A DNA stretch of 9,308 nt from Methanomicrobia archaeon LH_S13 (GCA_023659785.1 JAGXOR010000044.1:1-9308), one strand, 5' to 3'. Numbered from the stretch's first letter, positions 1 to 6,581 are shown. Numbers and translations are program-made. Notes: generated by a model from the sequence alone, not told the origin.

Positions 1-2
1 GC

Positions 3-266
3 TCGCGAGGCTGCCTGGAAGTGTTGGAAAAAACTACCGTGAACACGGGAAAAGATACCTTTGACGTTAAAGAATATTCAGTTACGAGCATAGAAGAAGT
101 AATAATAGGGGCAATAAAAGCGGAAAGGGATGGTGCATCAGCACTTGTGTGCGCACCAATCGTTAGTTCCACCGTTGAAAAGGTAGTTAATATCCCAGTA
201 GCAACGATAAGACCGAGCTTAAGTGTGGCAAGGGCTGTTGAACTGGCGGCGAAGAAAGCAAGTTAA
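3..266 (+). CDS. 3' end of an unidentified protein, PrpR N-terminal-domain-like (5' truncated)
   Basis: The reading frame is open from the left edge of the window to a TAA at 264-266, so the start lies outside; the GTG at 21 is only an internal candidate. About 87 residues are visible. They show an alternating helix/strand pattern: a helix (SIEEVIIGAIKAERDGA), a strand (ALVCAPIVS), a helix (STVEKVV), a strand (NIPVATI), then a final helix (SVARAVELAAKK). The arrangement of a strand ending in a small-residue loop, followed by 'V..IPV..I' and a terminal helix, resembles the second half of the PrpR N-terminal sensor fold. That is a resemblance by eye only. No catalytic motif is visible and the function is unknown. 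It ends 77 bases before the chosen rtcB start, and a TATA-like box lies between them, so it is probably not in an operon with rtcB. Confidence 0.55.
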   Translation, partial: SRGCLEVLEKTTVNTGKDTFDVKEYSVTSIEEVIIGAIKAERDGASALVCAPIVSSTVEKVVNIPVATIRPSLSVARAVELAAKKAS

Positions 267-286
267 GAGAAAGACATAAGTTAAAA

Positions 287-296
287 CTATAAATAA
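287..296 (+). promoter_or_regulatory. TATA-like box of the rtcB promoter
   Basis: CTATAAATAA sits in an A/T-rich gap between the upstream stop codon and rtcB. A start point about 25 bases downstream would fall near 315-320, just before the ribosome binding site at 321-329. The placement fits an archaeal TBP/TFB promoter. The start point is inferred. Confidence 0.45.
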
Positions 297-303
297 AACC
301 AAA

Positions 304-320
304 TCAGAAATTAAGCTAAA
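304..320 (+). promoter_or_regulatory. Leader motif TCAGAAA-NN-AAGCTAAA (rtcB copy)
   Basis: TCAGAAATTAAGCTAAA lies between the TATA-like box and the ribosome binding site of rtcB. The same motif with 15 of 17 identities occurs at 8073-8089 in the same position before cfbD, and a weaker version lies before ubiX at 6565-6581. It overlaps the predicted transcription start, so it could be an initiator-region element, an operator or an mRNA leader element. Its function is unknown. Confidence 0.4.
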
Positions 321-329
321 GGAAGGTGA
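321..329 (+). promoter_or_regulatory. Ribosome binding site of rtcB
   Basis: GGAAGGTGA resembles the archaeal consensus GGAGGTGA. It favours the ATG at 344 over the in-frame GTG at 326, which lies inside the site itself. The 14-base spacing to the ATG is long. Confidence 0.5.
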
Positions 330-343
330 GACGTTTTTCCGCG

Positions 344-3256
344 ATGAACAGGGATAAAGATATTCCGGTTAGAAAGATACGAGACGATGTGTGGGAAGTG
401 CCACAGTCGTATAAAGACTACATGAGAGTGCCAGCGAGGATATACGCTGCTGAAGGAATATTAGATAAAATGAAAAGTGACCTAACGCTACAGCAAACGA
501 TCAACGTCGCTTCGCTTCCAGGTATAGAAAAATATTCGATGGTTATGCCCGATGGGCATCAAGGATATGGATTCCCAATAGGCGGCGTAGCGGCTACGGA
601 CTTTGAAGAGGGTGTTATATCGCCTGGTGGAGTTGGCTACGACATCAACTGTCTTCCGGGGAGCACCAAGGTCTTGAGCCCACTTGGATATTGGATAGAA
701 ATTGAGAAGGTTTTACCGAGTGAGTCGGTCGTTGTACTGGACCAGTGGCATGCGAAGCCCACGGAGGTTGTGCTAACGCTAAACCGGAGAGAAGACAGAA
801 TGCTAAAGATCAGAACAGCGGCAGGCTTTGAGCTAAGTCTCTCCAAAGACCACCCAGTTCTTACAAGACAGCATGGGATGAAGGAGGCGCGAAATCTTTC
901 GCTCGGAGAGGCTGTGGGGATACATCCGTTTGAAGGTGTGGAATATGCGCGACCACCGGGATTTGAGATTGTATCTGGGAAAGAGTTCAGCAAGGTAGTA
1001 GCGGCGGAGTTAAAAAAGCGGAGACTGATCCCACTCTGTGCAGATAATGCTAAGTTGCCGTACCTCATGAAGATTTTTGGATACTTACTGGGAGAGGGAA
1101 CCGTTTACGATAAAAATGTATTCTTTTATGGAGATAGGGAGAATTTGGAGGAGATAAAAGGGGATATTCGTGTTTTAGGATACACGGGCGGTATTTATGA
1201 GCGACAACGAATGCATAGCCTCAAGGGATATGAGTTCTGCCGAAAGGAGACATGTCTAAAAGTGTCTGCTCGTAGTCTTGCTGAACTTCTATTTGCGCTT
1301 GGTTACCCGAGGGGAAAGAAAACTGAGACGGATTTACACGTCCCCAAATGGCTGCTCAGGCTACCTAAATGGATGAAACGGCTTTTCTTAGCTACTTATT
1401 TCGGAGCGGAAATGTCAAAATCAAAGAGCTCGAATGGCTACAATTTCTGCATGCCTGAGGTGAAGCGGTCTAAGAGCAAGGGCAAGAAGAGAGGAAGCGA
1501 CGAATTCCTGAACGAATTACAAGAGATGCTGACTGAGTTAGGTGTGAGTTCGACTGTCTCGATCGCGGAGGAAACAGGAGATCGGAGAGTTTACAGACTC
1601 TTGGTTAAGGCAAATCCAGATAATTTTATCAGGCTTCTGTCAAGGGTAGGCTATGAATACAACAGGAAAAGAAGGCAGTTTGCGATGGCTGCTATCGTTT
1701 ATACGAGGCTAAAAATAGCAGCTATCCGGGAGAGAGAACGTTTGAGAGCGGAAATAAGAACACTTCGAGGAAAGAAGAGAATTAACGAACTGGAAGAGAT
1801 ATATCGAGGACGCCTTAACAGGAGATTTATCGAGAGGAGTTTGTATGAGGAAACTACAGGAGCCAGACCACCGTTTGGCTTCATCAAGTATGAAGAATTT
1901 TTGCAGAATTTTTCGGATGGCGAAGTTGTTTACGATAAAATTGTGGAAATGGGAGAGTATAAGTTTAATGAAAGAGTGTACGACTTTACAGTAAAAGACA
2001 AGAGCCACAATTTTGTGGCTGACTGTTTCGTGGTTTCAAACTGTGGCGTAAGGCTCATCCGCACCAATCTGATGGAGGAGGATGTCAGACCTCATCTGTC
2101 AGAGATATTAGACGGCTTATTTGAATATATTCCCGCAGGGCTTGGGCTGTCCGGGAAAGAGAGGTTATCGTATAGTCAATTAGACGAAGTGCTGAGAGGC
2201 GGCACGGAGTGGTGCATTGAGAACGGCTATGGCTGGGAAGAAGATATAGAGCGAACAGAGGAGGGAGGGAGATTAGAAGCTGCGAATCCTGAGAAGATAG
2301 ATGAGAAATCGAAGAAGCGAGGTGTTCCCCAATTAGGCACACTCGGCTCTGGGAATCATTTTTTAGAGGTGGGGGTGGTGGATGATATTTTTGATGTGCC
2401 GCTTGCGAAGGCGTATGGAATAAACGAGAAGGGACAGGTGATTGTTTTGATTCATACAGGAGGTAGAGGTTTTTCACATGGCGTTTGCACCTACTACTTA
2501 AGGAATTTCGAACGCGAGATGAGCAAAAATGCAACCTTATCACAAATACTCGGTCTGGAGAGGCAATTGGCTTGCGCATATTTAAGCAGCGACACGGGCA
2601 TGGATTACTTTGAGGCGATGTGCGCGTGTGCGAACTACGCCTTTGCGAACAGGCAGCTTGCAACTCATTGGGTAAGAAAAGTGTTTGAAGACGTGCTTCG
2701 CAGCTCAGCGGAGGATATGGAAATAAAGCTGGTGTATGATATTGCGCATAACATAGCGAAAGAGGAAGAGCATGTGGTGAACGGGAAAAGGAAGAAGCTG
2801 TGTGTGCACAGGAAAGGAGCGACGAGGGCTTTCCCCGCGGACGACGAGCGATTGCCACCTTTTTATAGAAACATTGGTCAGCCGGTGTTGATTCCTGGTT
2901 CGATGGGCACACGCAGTTTTTTAGCAGTGGGCACAGAGGTGGCAAAGGAAGAGACTTTTGGAAGCTGTGCTCACGGTTCCGGCAGAGAGATGAGCAGGAC
3001 AGCGGCAATGAGGAAATACAGAGGGATCGAAGTGAAAGAAGAATTAGCTAAGCGGAATATAATAGTAAAAACGCGAGAACGAACCAAGAGAGATGTGAGA
3101 AAAAAGAAGGGAATTCCGTTTGATAAATATGGCGAGCTGGCAGAGGAAGTAGCAGCGGCTTATAAAGACCCAGAGGTGGTGATTCGTAGTTGTGAAGTGT
3201 CAGGAATAGCAAAAAGAGTAGCGGCTGTCAGAGGCATTGGTGTTATAAAAGGCTGA
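344..3256 (+). CDS. rtcB: RNA-splicing ligase RtcB, intein-containing precursor
   Basis: RtcB is the GTP- and Mn-dependent ligase that joins 2',3'-cyclic-phosphate (or 3'-phosphate) ends to 5'-OH ends, as in tRNA exon joining after intron cleavage. The precursor is 970 residues; removing the 464-residue intein leaves 506, slightly longer than typical archaeal RtcB (about 480). The exteins closely match the family: MPDGHQGYGFPIGGVAA, GGVGYDIN then CGVRL, GSGNHFLE, the HTGGRG loop, YDIAHNI, HRKGATRAFP, PVLIPGSMGT, AHGSGR and a C-terminal KG. In precursor numbering from ATG 344 the metal and guanylate residues are visible: D100 and C567 (metal), N671/H672, H704, H802, H877 (the guanylylated histidine in AHGSGR) and K969. 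One oddity is a lysine/arginine-rich insertion of roughly 15 residues near 912-930. The ATG at 344 is chosen because it follows a ribosome binding site; GTG 326 would add six residues. No archease gene is adjacent. Confidence 0.97.
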   Translation: MNRDKDIPVRKIRDDVWEVPQSYKDYMRVPARIYAAEGILDKMKSDLTLQQTINVASLPGIEKYSMVMPDGHQGYGFPIGGVAATDFEEGVISPGGVGYDINCLPGSTKVLSPLGYWIEIEKVLPSESVVVLDQWHAKPTEVVLTLNRREDRMLKIRTAAGFELSLSKDHPVLTRQHGMKEARNLSLGEAVGIHPFEGVEYARPPGFEIVSGKEFSKVVAAELKKRRLIPLCADNAKLPYLMKIFGYLLGEGTVYDKNVFFYGDRENLEEIKGDIRVLGYTGGIYERQRMHSLKGYEFCRKETCLKVSARSLAELLFALGYPRGKKTETDLHVPKWLLRLPKWMKRLFLATYFGAEMSKSKSSNGYNFCMPEVKRSKSKGKKRGSDEFLNELQEMLTELGVSSTVSIAEETGDRRVYRLLVKANPDNFIRLLSRVGYEYNRKRRQFAMAAIVYTRLKIAAIRERERLRAEIRTLRGKKRINELEEIYRGRLNRRFIERSLYEETTGARPPFGFIKYEEFLQNFSDGEVVYDKIVEMGEYKFNERVYDFTVKDKSHNFVADCFVVSNCGVRLIRTNLMEEDVRPHLSEILDGLFEYIPAGLGLSGKERLSYSQLDEVLRGGTEWCIENGYGWEEDIERTEEGGRLEAANPEKIDEKSKKRGVPQLGTLGSGNHFLEVGVVDDIFDVPLAKAYGINEKGQVIVLIHTGGRGFSHGVCTYYLRNFEREMSKNATLSQILGLERQLACAYLSSDTGMDYFEAMCACANYAFANRQLATHWVRKVFEDVLRSSAEDMEIKLVYDIAHNIAKEEEHVVNGKRKKLCVHRKGATRAFPADDERLPPFYRNIGQPVLIPGSMGTRSFLAVGTEVAKEETFGSCAHGSGREMSRTAAMRKYRGIEVKEELAKRNIIVKTRERTKRDVRKKKGIPFDKYGELAEEVAAAYKDPEVVIRSCEVSGIAKRVAAVRGIGVIKG
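650..2041 (+). mobile_element. RtcB intein with LAGLIDADG homing endonuclease
   Basis: The 464-residue in-frame insertion begins with Cys (CLPGSTKV, splicing block A) after GVGYDIN. It ends with FVVSN (block G), followed by the +1 Cys of the host CGVRL. Block B has SLSKDHP with the conserved His at intein residue 67. Block F/G is VYDFTVKDKSHNFVADCFVVSN. The usual penultimate His is Ser here. Between the splicing blocks lie two LAGLIDADG-type helices: FGYLLGEGTV (acid at intein residue 149) and FLATYFGAEM (acid at intein residue 254). Both carry an acidic residue in the catalytic position, so endonuclease activity is possible. A basic helical region and an NRRFIERSLY segment follow and may be a DNA-binding helix-turn-helix-like part. 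As I recall, Pyrococcus RtcB carries an intein at the same Cys. There is no frameshift or stop, so both protein splicing and homing could be active. Confidence 0.95.
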
Positions 3257-3288
3257 CGTCCTCTCCACGCTTACGCATGGGGCTTCCA
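3251..3288 (-). mobile_element. Solo right-end-like hairpin of an IS200/IS605 (IS1341/tnpB-type) element
   Basis: Read on the minus strand this is TGGAAGCCCC, then a hairpin whose stem CCATGC/GCGTGG closes a GTAA (GNRA-type) tetraloop, then AGAGGACGTCAGCC. The order GGAAGCC, hairpin, (G)GAGGAnGTCA matches what I know of right ends of archaeal IS605/IS1341 elements, which also form the 3' scaffold of the TnpB guide RNA. No tnpA or tnpB is present; the flanks are the 3' ends of two host genes. It overlaps the rtcB stop codon (TGA 3254-3256). It may instead be a hairpin terminator between convergent genes. Confidence 0.5.
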
Positions 3289-3311
3289 GCTTTTCCTTTA
3301 CGTTACCCCAT

Positions 3312-4166
3312 CTACAAGTAACTTCTACAAAACTCCACATTCCTTCTCAACTCCTCGTAGGTCATCTCCTCTTTATCTTTATTCCTCCAAAAAGTCTCTA
3401 TCACCAGATATTTACAATCTGTTGATTTCAAAAGGTCGAATACAGCATCAAAATCCAACTCCCCCCTACCTATGGATAAATGGTCTTGCTTCTCCGTAAG
3501 ACTGCAATCGTGCAAATGCACCACCCGTATTTTATCTCTGCATCTTTCCACCCACCTCTTAAGATAATCGAGATAACTACCACCTCCCCTTTTTATTTTC
3601 GGATGTGTCTCTTCTGCCATTATCGCATGCCCTACATCGAAGGTGAGATATAAATTTGTAGCTGAAAGAGAAAGAGCTTCGAATATCAAGTCAGACCATT
3701 CAAAAGGAACTAAATCGTTCTCCACACTAACCAGTAAACCGAACTCAGAAGCCATTTCTGCTATCTCTTCGCATCTATCAAGACTTTTTATTATTATCTC
3801 TTCCCTCACTTCATCGAGCTTAAACGTGGAAACCCTCGGATTCAAATGTAAATTGTAGTACAGCGATATAGGCAGGAAATCCGCAGAAAAATTCATGCAC
3901 CTCCTCAAAACCGTCATACTTGCATCCGCTACTTCATCCCTTGGATGCGTTACCGATATGTCAAGCGGAGAATGAAAAGCAATTTTCAATCCAAATTCCT
4001 CTAACAGCTCCTTTATCTCTTTCCTCTCTGTTTCTTCCATGCAATCAGGTAATGGATAATCAAGCGAAAACTCGAAATAATCCAGTTCAAGCTTGTAAAG
4101 CTCTTCTATCGTCCTCTTGAATGGGCGGTTGCCATACCATACCGGTGCTCCTAATAAAATGTCCAT
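3312..4166 (-). CDS. TIM-barrel sugar phosphate isomerase/epimerase-like (endonuclease IV-fold) protein
   Basis: This 284-residue protein belongs by motif to the xylose-isomerase-like / AP endonuclease 2 TIM-barrel superfamily. The strand-end motifs and likely metal ligands are in order: AFHSP (H65), YNLHLNP (H107), VSVENDL (E149), LTFDVGHA (D177, H180), VHLHDC (H217, H219, D220), GRGELDF, and LVIETF (E257). The Glu/Asp-His/His/Glu set is that of a divalent-metal site, so it is probably an active enzyme. The substrate is not evident: sugar phosphate isomerisation, a related epimerisation, or less likely AP-site cleavage. I chose ATG 4166, which gives MDILLGAPVWYG. A TTG at 4208 would add 14 residues and overlap the upstream nfeD-like gene by 26 bases. 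The chosen start leaves a 16-base gap, so the two genes are almost certainly one operon, with the ribosome binding site inside the end of the upstream gene. It converges with rtcB. Confidence 0.85.
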   Translation of the reverse strand: MDILLGAPVWYGNRPFKRTIEELYKLELDYFEFSLDYPLPDCMEETERKEIKELLEEFGLKIAFHSPLDISVTHPRDEVADASMTVLRRCMNFSADFLPISLYYNLHLNPRVSTFKLDEVREEIIIKSLDRCEEIAEMASEFGLLVSVENDLVPFEWSDLIFEALSLSATNLYLTFDVGHAIMAEETHPKIKRGGGSYLDYLKRWVERCRDKIRVVHLHDCSLTEKQDHLSIGRGELDFDAVFDLLKSTDCKYLVIETFWRNKDKEEMTYEELRRNVEFCRSYL

Positions 4167-4178
4167 CTGTTCTGTTAT

Positions 4179-4186
4179 TACCTCAC
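4179..4186 (-). promoter_or_regulatory. Ribosome binding site of the TIM-barrel gene
   Basis: On the minus strand the sequence TGAGGTAA lies 12 bases before ATG 4166 and overlaps the TGA stop of the nfeD-like gene at 4183-4185. It supports ATG 4166 rather than TTG 4208 and suggests coupled translation of the pair. Confidence 0.45.
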
Positions 4187-5526
4187 GATTTCGATTTCCT
4201 TTTAACAATCAACGTTAACCCTTCTCTGTCCACAATTTCCACTTTTCCGCCTTCTTTTATACTTTCCCCCGCCAGTGTTCGAGCATTCCATATCTCGCCT
4301 CGTATTTTTATCGTGCCACCTTCTTCATCAATATCGGTCTCAGCCTTCGTTATTTTCCCGATAAGCTCTTCACCACCTACCTTTGCTTTTCTTCTTCTCG
4401 CCTTCAACACCGCTCCCACGGCAAAGCCAAAAAAAACCGCGGATGCAACCGTAATTCCTATTATAGTTAGTAAGAATCCTTCAAACCAGTCCGACTGTGG
4501 GCTAAAGAGGAAAGGCTCCTTTGGTAGTAGCAAAGCTCCTATTATCAAGCATACTGCACCTCCCGTGGTAAGTATCCCGAAGGTAGGCGTAAGCGCCTCT
4601 GCAATGAATAATATAACTGCTATAATTATTAAAAGCCCACCAAACATATTTACATCGAAATGCCCCATCCCGTACAGCGATAAAATCAGACATATCGCAC
4701 CTATCATCTCTGGCACGTATGTTCCCGGCGACATGAACCCGAAAATCAGTCCATATATGCCCACCATTAGAAGGATAAACGCTATTTGAGGGTTGCTGAG
4801 CACTTCTAACAAAGAAGAGCGCACACTCTTTTCCTTTTTATATAACGAGGCGTTTTTTGTCGCTAAAGTCCTGTTCTCAGTTCCTATTTTAACTGTTTTT
4901 CCGTCAACTTTGTTTAAAAGCTCAGTTTCATTGATTGCGATAAGGTCAATTATTCCTCTTTCTAAAGCAGCAGTTTCTATTAGCACATCATTTTCGGTGA
5001 CGAACCGCTTTGCCTGCGTTGCGTTTCTACCTCTTGAAGCGGCTATGCTCTCCATGTGTCCAGCAAAGAACTTGATTGTCTTTTCATCTGCTGCCTTCCT
5101 ACCTTCCATACCTATTTCGACAGGCATTGCCGCACCCGTTGTCGTTCCGGGTGACATTGCGGCGATATTGCCTGATGCGAGGATGAAAGAGCCCGCGGAA
5201 GCCGCTATCGCTCCTTTTGGCGTTACATACGTAATAACTGGTACTTTTGAATTCAAAATCGCTTTTGTTATTTTAAGCATGGAATCAACGAGTCCACCAG
5301 GCGTATCAAGTTCGACCAATACCGCTTCAGCACCTATTTCCTCTGCCTCTTTTAATCCTTCTGCTACGTCTAAGGAAGTGCCTTCTTTAATCGTGCCTTC
5401 TATTTTCAGCACGTATATTACATTTTTATCCCCTTTGACTTCTCCTCCGCCGTTTGCAACAAAAGCAAATAAGATGGATAGAATAACGAGGCCGAGAAGA
5501 ACCCCGTGCAAAAGTTTTGTGTTCAT
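4183..5526 (-). CDS. nfeD: NfeD-like membrane-bound serine protease (ClpP-fold, SPP-type)
   Basis: This 447-residue protein has the full-length (1510-N plus 1510-C) NfeD architecture. An N-terminal hydrophobic segment (about 6-24) could be a signal peptide or anchor. A ClpP/crotonase-fold protease domain follows (about 36-205) with VYVLKIEGTI-like and AVLVELDTPGGLVDSM motifs, and the nucleophile motif AIAASAGS (Ser110). Lys149 in DEKTIKF is the probable general base, about 40 residues later as in Pyrococcus PH1510 (Ser97/Lys138 as I recall). Five hydrophobic segments lie at about 247-264, 272-286, 294-312, 314-334 and 349-375. A soluble C-terminal OB-fold NfeD domain (about 385-443) contains GGEELIGKI and GEIWNAR. 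In characterised homologues the protease cleaves stomatin-type membrane proteins, and a stomatin gene commonly sits next door. Here the next gene is a TIM-barrel enzyme instead. ATG 5526 is the first codon of the hydrophobic leader; no strong ribosome binding site precedes it. Confidence 0.92.
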   Translation of the reverse strand: MNTKLLHGVLLGLVILSILFAFVANGGGEVKGDKNVIYVLKIEGTIKEGTSLDVAEGLKEAEEIGAEAVLVELDTPGGLVDSMLKITKAILNSKVPVITYVTPKGAIAASAGSFILASGNIAAMSPGTTTGAAMPVEIGMEGRKAADEKTIKFFAGHMESIAASRGRNATQAKRFVTENDVLIETAALERGIIDLIAINETELLNKVDGKTVKIGTENRTLATKNASLYKKEKSVRSSLLEVLSNPQIAFILLMVGIYGLIFGFMSPGTYVPEMIGAICLILSLYGMGHFDVNMFGGLLIIIAVILFIAEALTPTFGILTTGGAVCLIIGALLLPKEPFLFSPQSDWFEGFLLTIIGITVASAVFFGFAVGAVLKARRRKAKVGGEELIGKITKAETDIDEEGGTIKIRGEIWNARTLAGESIKEGGKVEIVDREGLTLIVKRKSKS

Positions 5527-5590
5527 CTGTTTAAATAAGATGCCTTAGTAAAAGAATTTTATTTTTAATAGTGGAGGAGATGAGATAACA
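5527..5590. promoter_or_regulatory. Divergent promoter region between nfeD and tyrS
   Basis: The 64-bp A/T-rich gap must serve both genes. For tyrS, TTTAAATA at 5530-5537 would give a start near 5558-5562 and a leader of about 30 bases containing GGAGGAGATGAG. For nfeD on the minus strand, the T/A-rich block at about 5560-5568 would place the start near 5538, only about 12 bases from its ATG, which fits the lack of a ribosome binding site there. Each TATA-like box lies close to the other gene's predicted start, so the promoters may interfere with each other. All positions are inferred. Confidence 0.4.
5573..5580 (+). promoter_or_regulatory. Ribosome binding site of tyrS
   Basis: GGAGGAGA, continuing into TGAG, lies 10 bases before ATG 5591 and is a close match to GGAGGTGA. 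It supports that ATG over the in-frame ATG at 5606. Confidence 0.6.
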
Positions 5591-6550
5591 ATGAAGCCAT
5601 TGGAAATGAATGTAGAGGAGATAATAACCAGAGACGAATTAGAGGAGACTTTGGCGTCAATGTCCCTATCAAAGAGAAAGCCAAGAGCGTATGTAGGATA
5701 TGAGCCGAGTGGCAGTGTGCACATCGGGCATTTGCCCATACTAAACAAGTTGCGTGAACTGCAACGTATTGGTTTTCACATAATCGTGCTTCTCGCTGAT
5801 ATACATGCATATCTGAATGAAAAAGGGAGCTTTGAGCAGATAGAGGAAACCGCAGACTATAACAAGAGATGCTTTGCCGCAGCAGGGTTAAGCGACGAGA
5901 CCGAGTTCGTTTTTGGCTCCTCTTTTCAGATGAATGCGGAATATATGATGAACGTGTTAAAGCTCGCTACGGTGACGACGGAAAAACGAGCGAGGAGGAG
6001 CATGGATGAGCTATCGAGGAGTACGGAAGACCGTAAAGTATCTCAGACGATATATCCACTGATGCAAGCAATAGACATTGTATTCCTTGATATAGATGTG
6101 GCAGTGGGAGGAATAGATCAAAGGAAAATACACATGCTTTCCAGAGAGAATCTGCTGAAACTGGGTTTTAAACCCCCTATCTGCATTCATACTCCGCTAT
6201 TAATCGGTTTAGATGGCGAGAAGATGTCTTCATCCCGGGGCAATTACATCTCGGTCCATGAGACAGAGGAAAGCGTGGAGAAAAAATTGTTAGATGCGTT
6301 TTGCCCACCAGAAGTAGCAGACGCTAATCCGATATTGCAGATATACAAGCATACTATATTTCCAGGTGAAAATATAGGTGAAGTGAAGATAGAAAGAAAG
6401 GATAAATATGGCGGTGATATAATTTATAAAAGCTATGAGGATCTCGAACTCGATTATGTACGTGGGCGGCTACATCCTTTAGACATAAAGACAAATGCAG
6501 CAAGGTGTTTAAATGAAATATTAGACCCCATTAGAAATAACCTCTTTTAA
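5591..6550 (+). CDS. tyrS: Tyrosine--tRNA ligase, archaeal type
   Basis: This 319-residue class I aminoacyl-tRNA synthetase charges tRNA-Tyr and is close in length to the Methanocaldococcus enzyme (306). The Rossmann domain carries the HIGH signature (H44-I-G-H47) in YEPSGSVHIGHL, and the KMSSS loop is intact at 211-215. Tyrosine recognition residues match the archaeal TyrRS pattern: Y34 in RAYVGYEPSG, and Q159/D162 in YPLMQAIDIVFLD. This pattern separates it from TrpRS. VAVGGIDQRKIHML is also characteristic of archaeal TyrRS. The C-terminal part (about 225-319) is the short archaeal anticodon-binding domain, with KYGGDI, SYEDLE and LHPLDIK, and there is no bacterial S4 domain. The gene is divergent from nfeD and is followed 31 bases later by ubiX on the same strand, possibly cotranscribed. 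Confidence 0.97.
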   Translation: MKPLEMNVEEIITRDELEETLASMSLSKRKPRAYVGYEPSGSVHIGHLPILNKLRELQRIGFHIIVLLADIHAYLNEKGSFEQIEETADYNKRCFAAAGLSDETEFVFGSSFQMNAEYMMNVLKLATVTTEKRARRSMDELSRSTEDRKVSQTIYPLMQAIDIVFLDIDVAVGGIDQRKIHMLSRENLLKLGFKPPICIHTPLLIGLDGEKMSSSRGNYISVHETEESVEKKLLDAFCPPEVADANPILQIYKHTIFPGENIGEVKIERKDKYGGDIIYKSYEDLELDYVRGRLHPLDIKTNAARCLNEILDPIRNNLF

Positions 6551-6558
6551 TTAAGGTT

Positions 6559-6572
6559 TTCTCTTCAGAGAA
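6559..6572 (+). repeat. Imperfect palindrome TTCTCT-TC-AGAGAA before ubiX
   Basis: The 14-base sequence TTCTCTTCAGAGAA has 6-base arms around a TC centre and lies in the 31-base tyrS-ubiX gap, ending 9 bases before the ubiX ATG. It could be an operator, a small mRNA hairpin or chance. It overlaps the weaker copy of the leader motif. Confidence 0.3.
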
Positions 6573-6581
6573 GAAGTTGAA
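6565..6581 (+). promoter_or_regulatory. Weak copy of the TCAGAAA-NN-AAGCTAAA leader motif (ubiX copy)
   Basis: TCAGAGAAGAAGTTGAA shares 13 of 17 positions with the cfbD copy (8073-8089) and runs directly into the ubiX start codon. It lacks a following GGAGG site, which the other two copies have. Confidence 0.25.

Noticed and set aside
326..343. GTG 326 as the rtcB start
   Set aside because: It overlaps the ribosome binding site GGAAGGTGA, and the ATG at 344 is better placed; the six extra residues have no family support.
2085..3008. 307-codon open frame on the minus strand, antisense to rtcB
   Set aside because: It lies opposite clearly conserved RtcB coding sequence and its translation is Ser/Pro/Leu-rich with no recognisable domain, a typical shadow of purine-rich coding DNA.
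4167..4208. TTG 4208 as the start of the TIM-barrel protein
   Set aside because: It would overlap nfeD by 26 bases. ATG 4166 gives the expected first strand and follows a GAGGTAA site.
4121..5548. Two plus-strand open frames of 222 and 251 codons opposite nfeD
   Set aside because: They mirror the nfeD coding strand, are Ser/Ile/Pro-rich and have no motif or ribosome binding site. nfeD is supported by full domain architecture.
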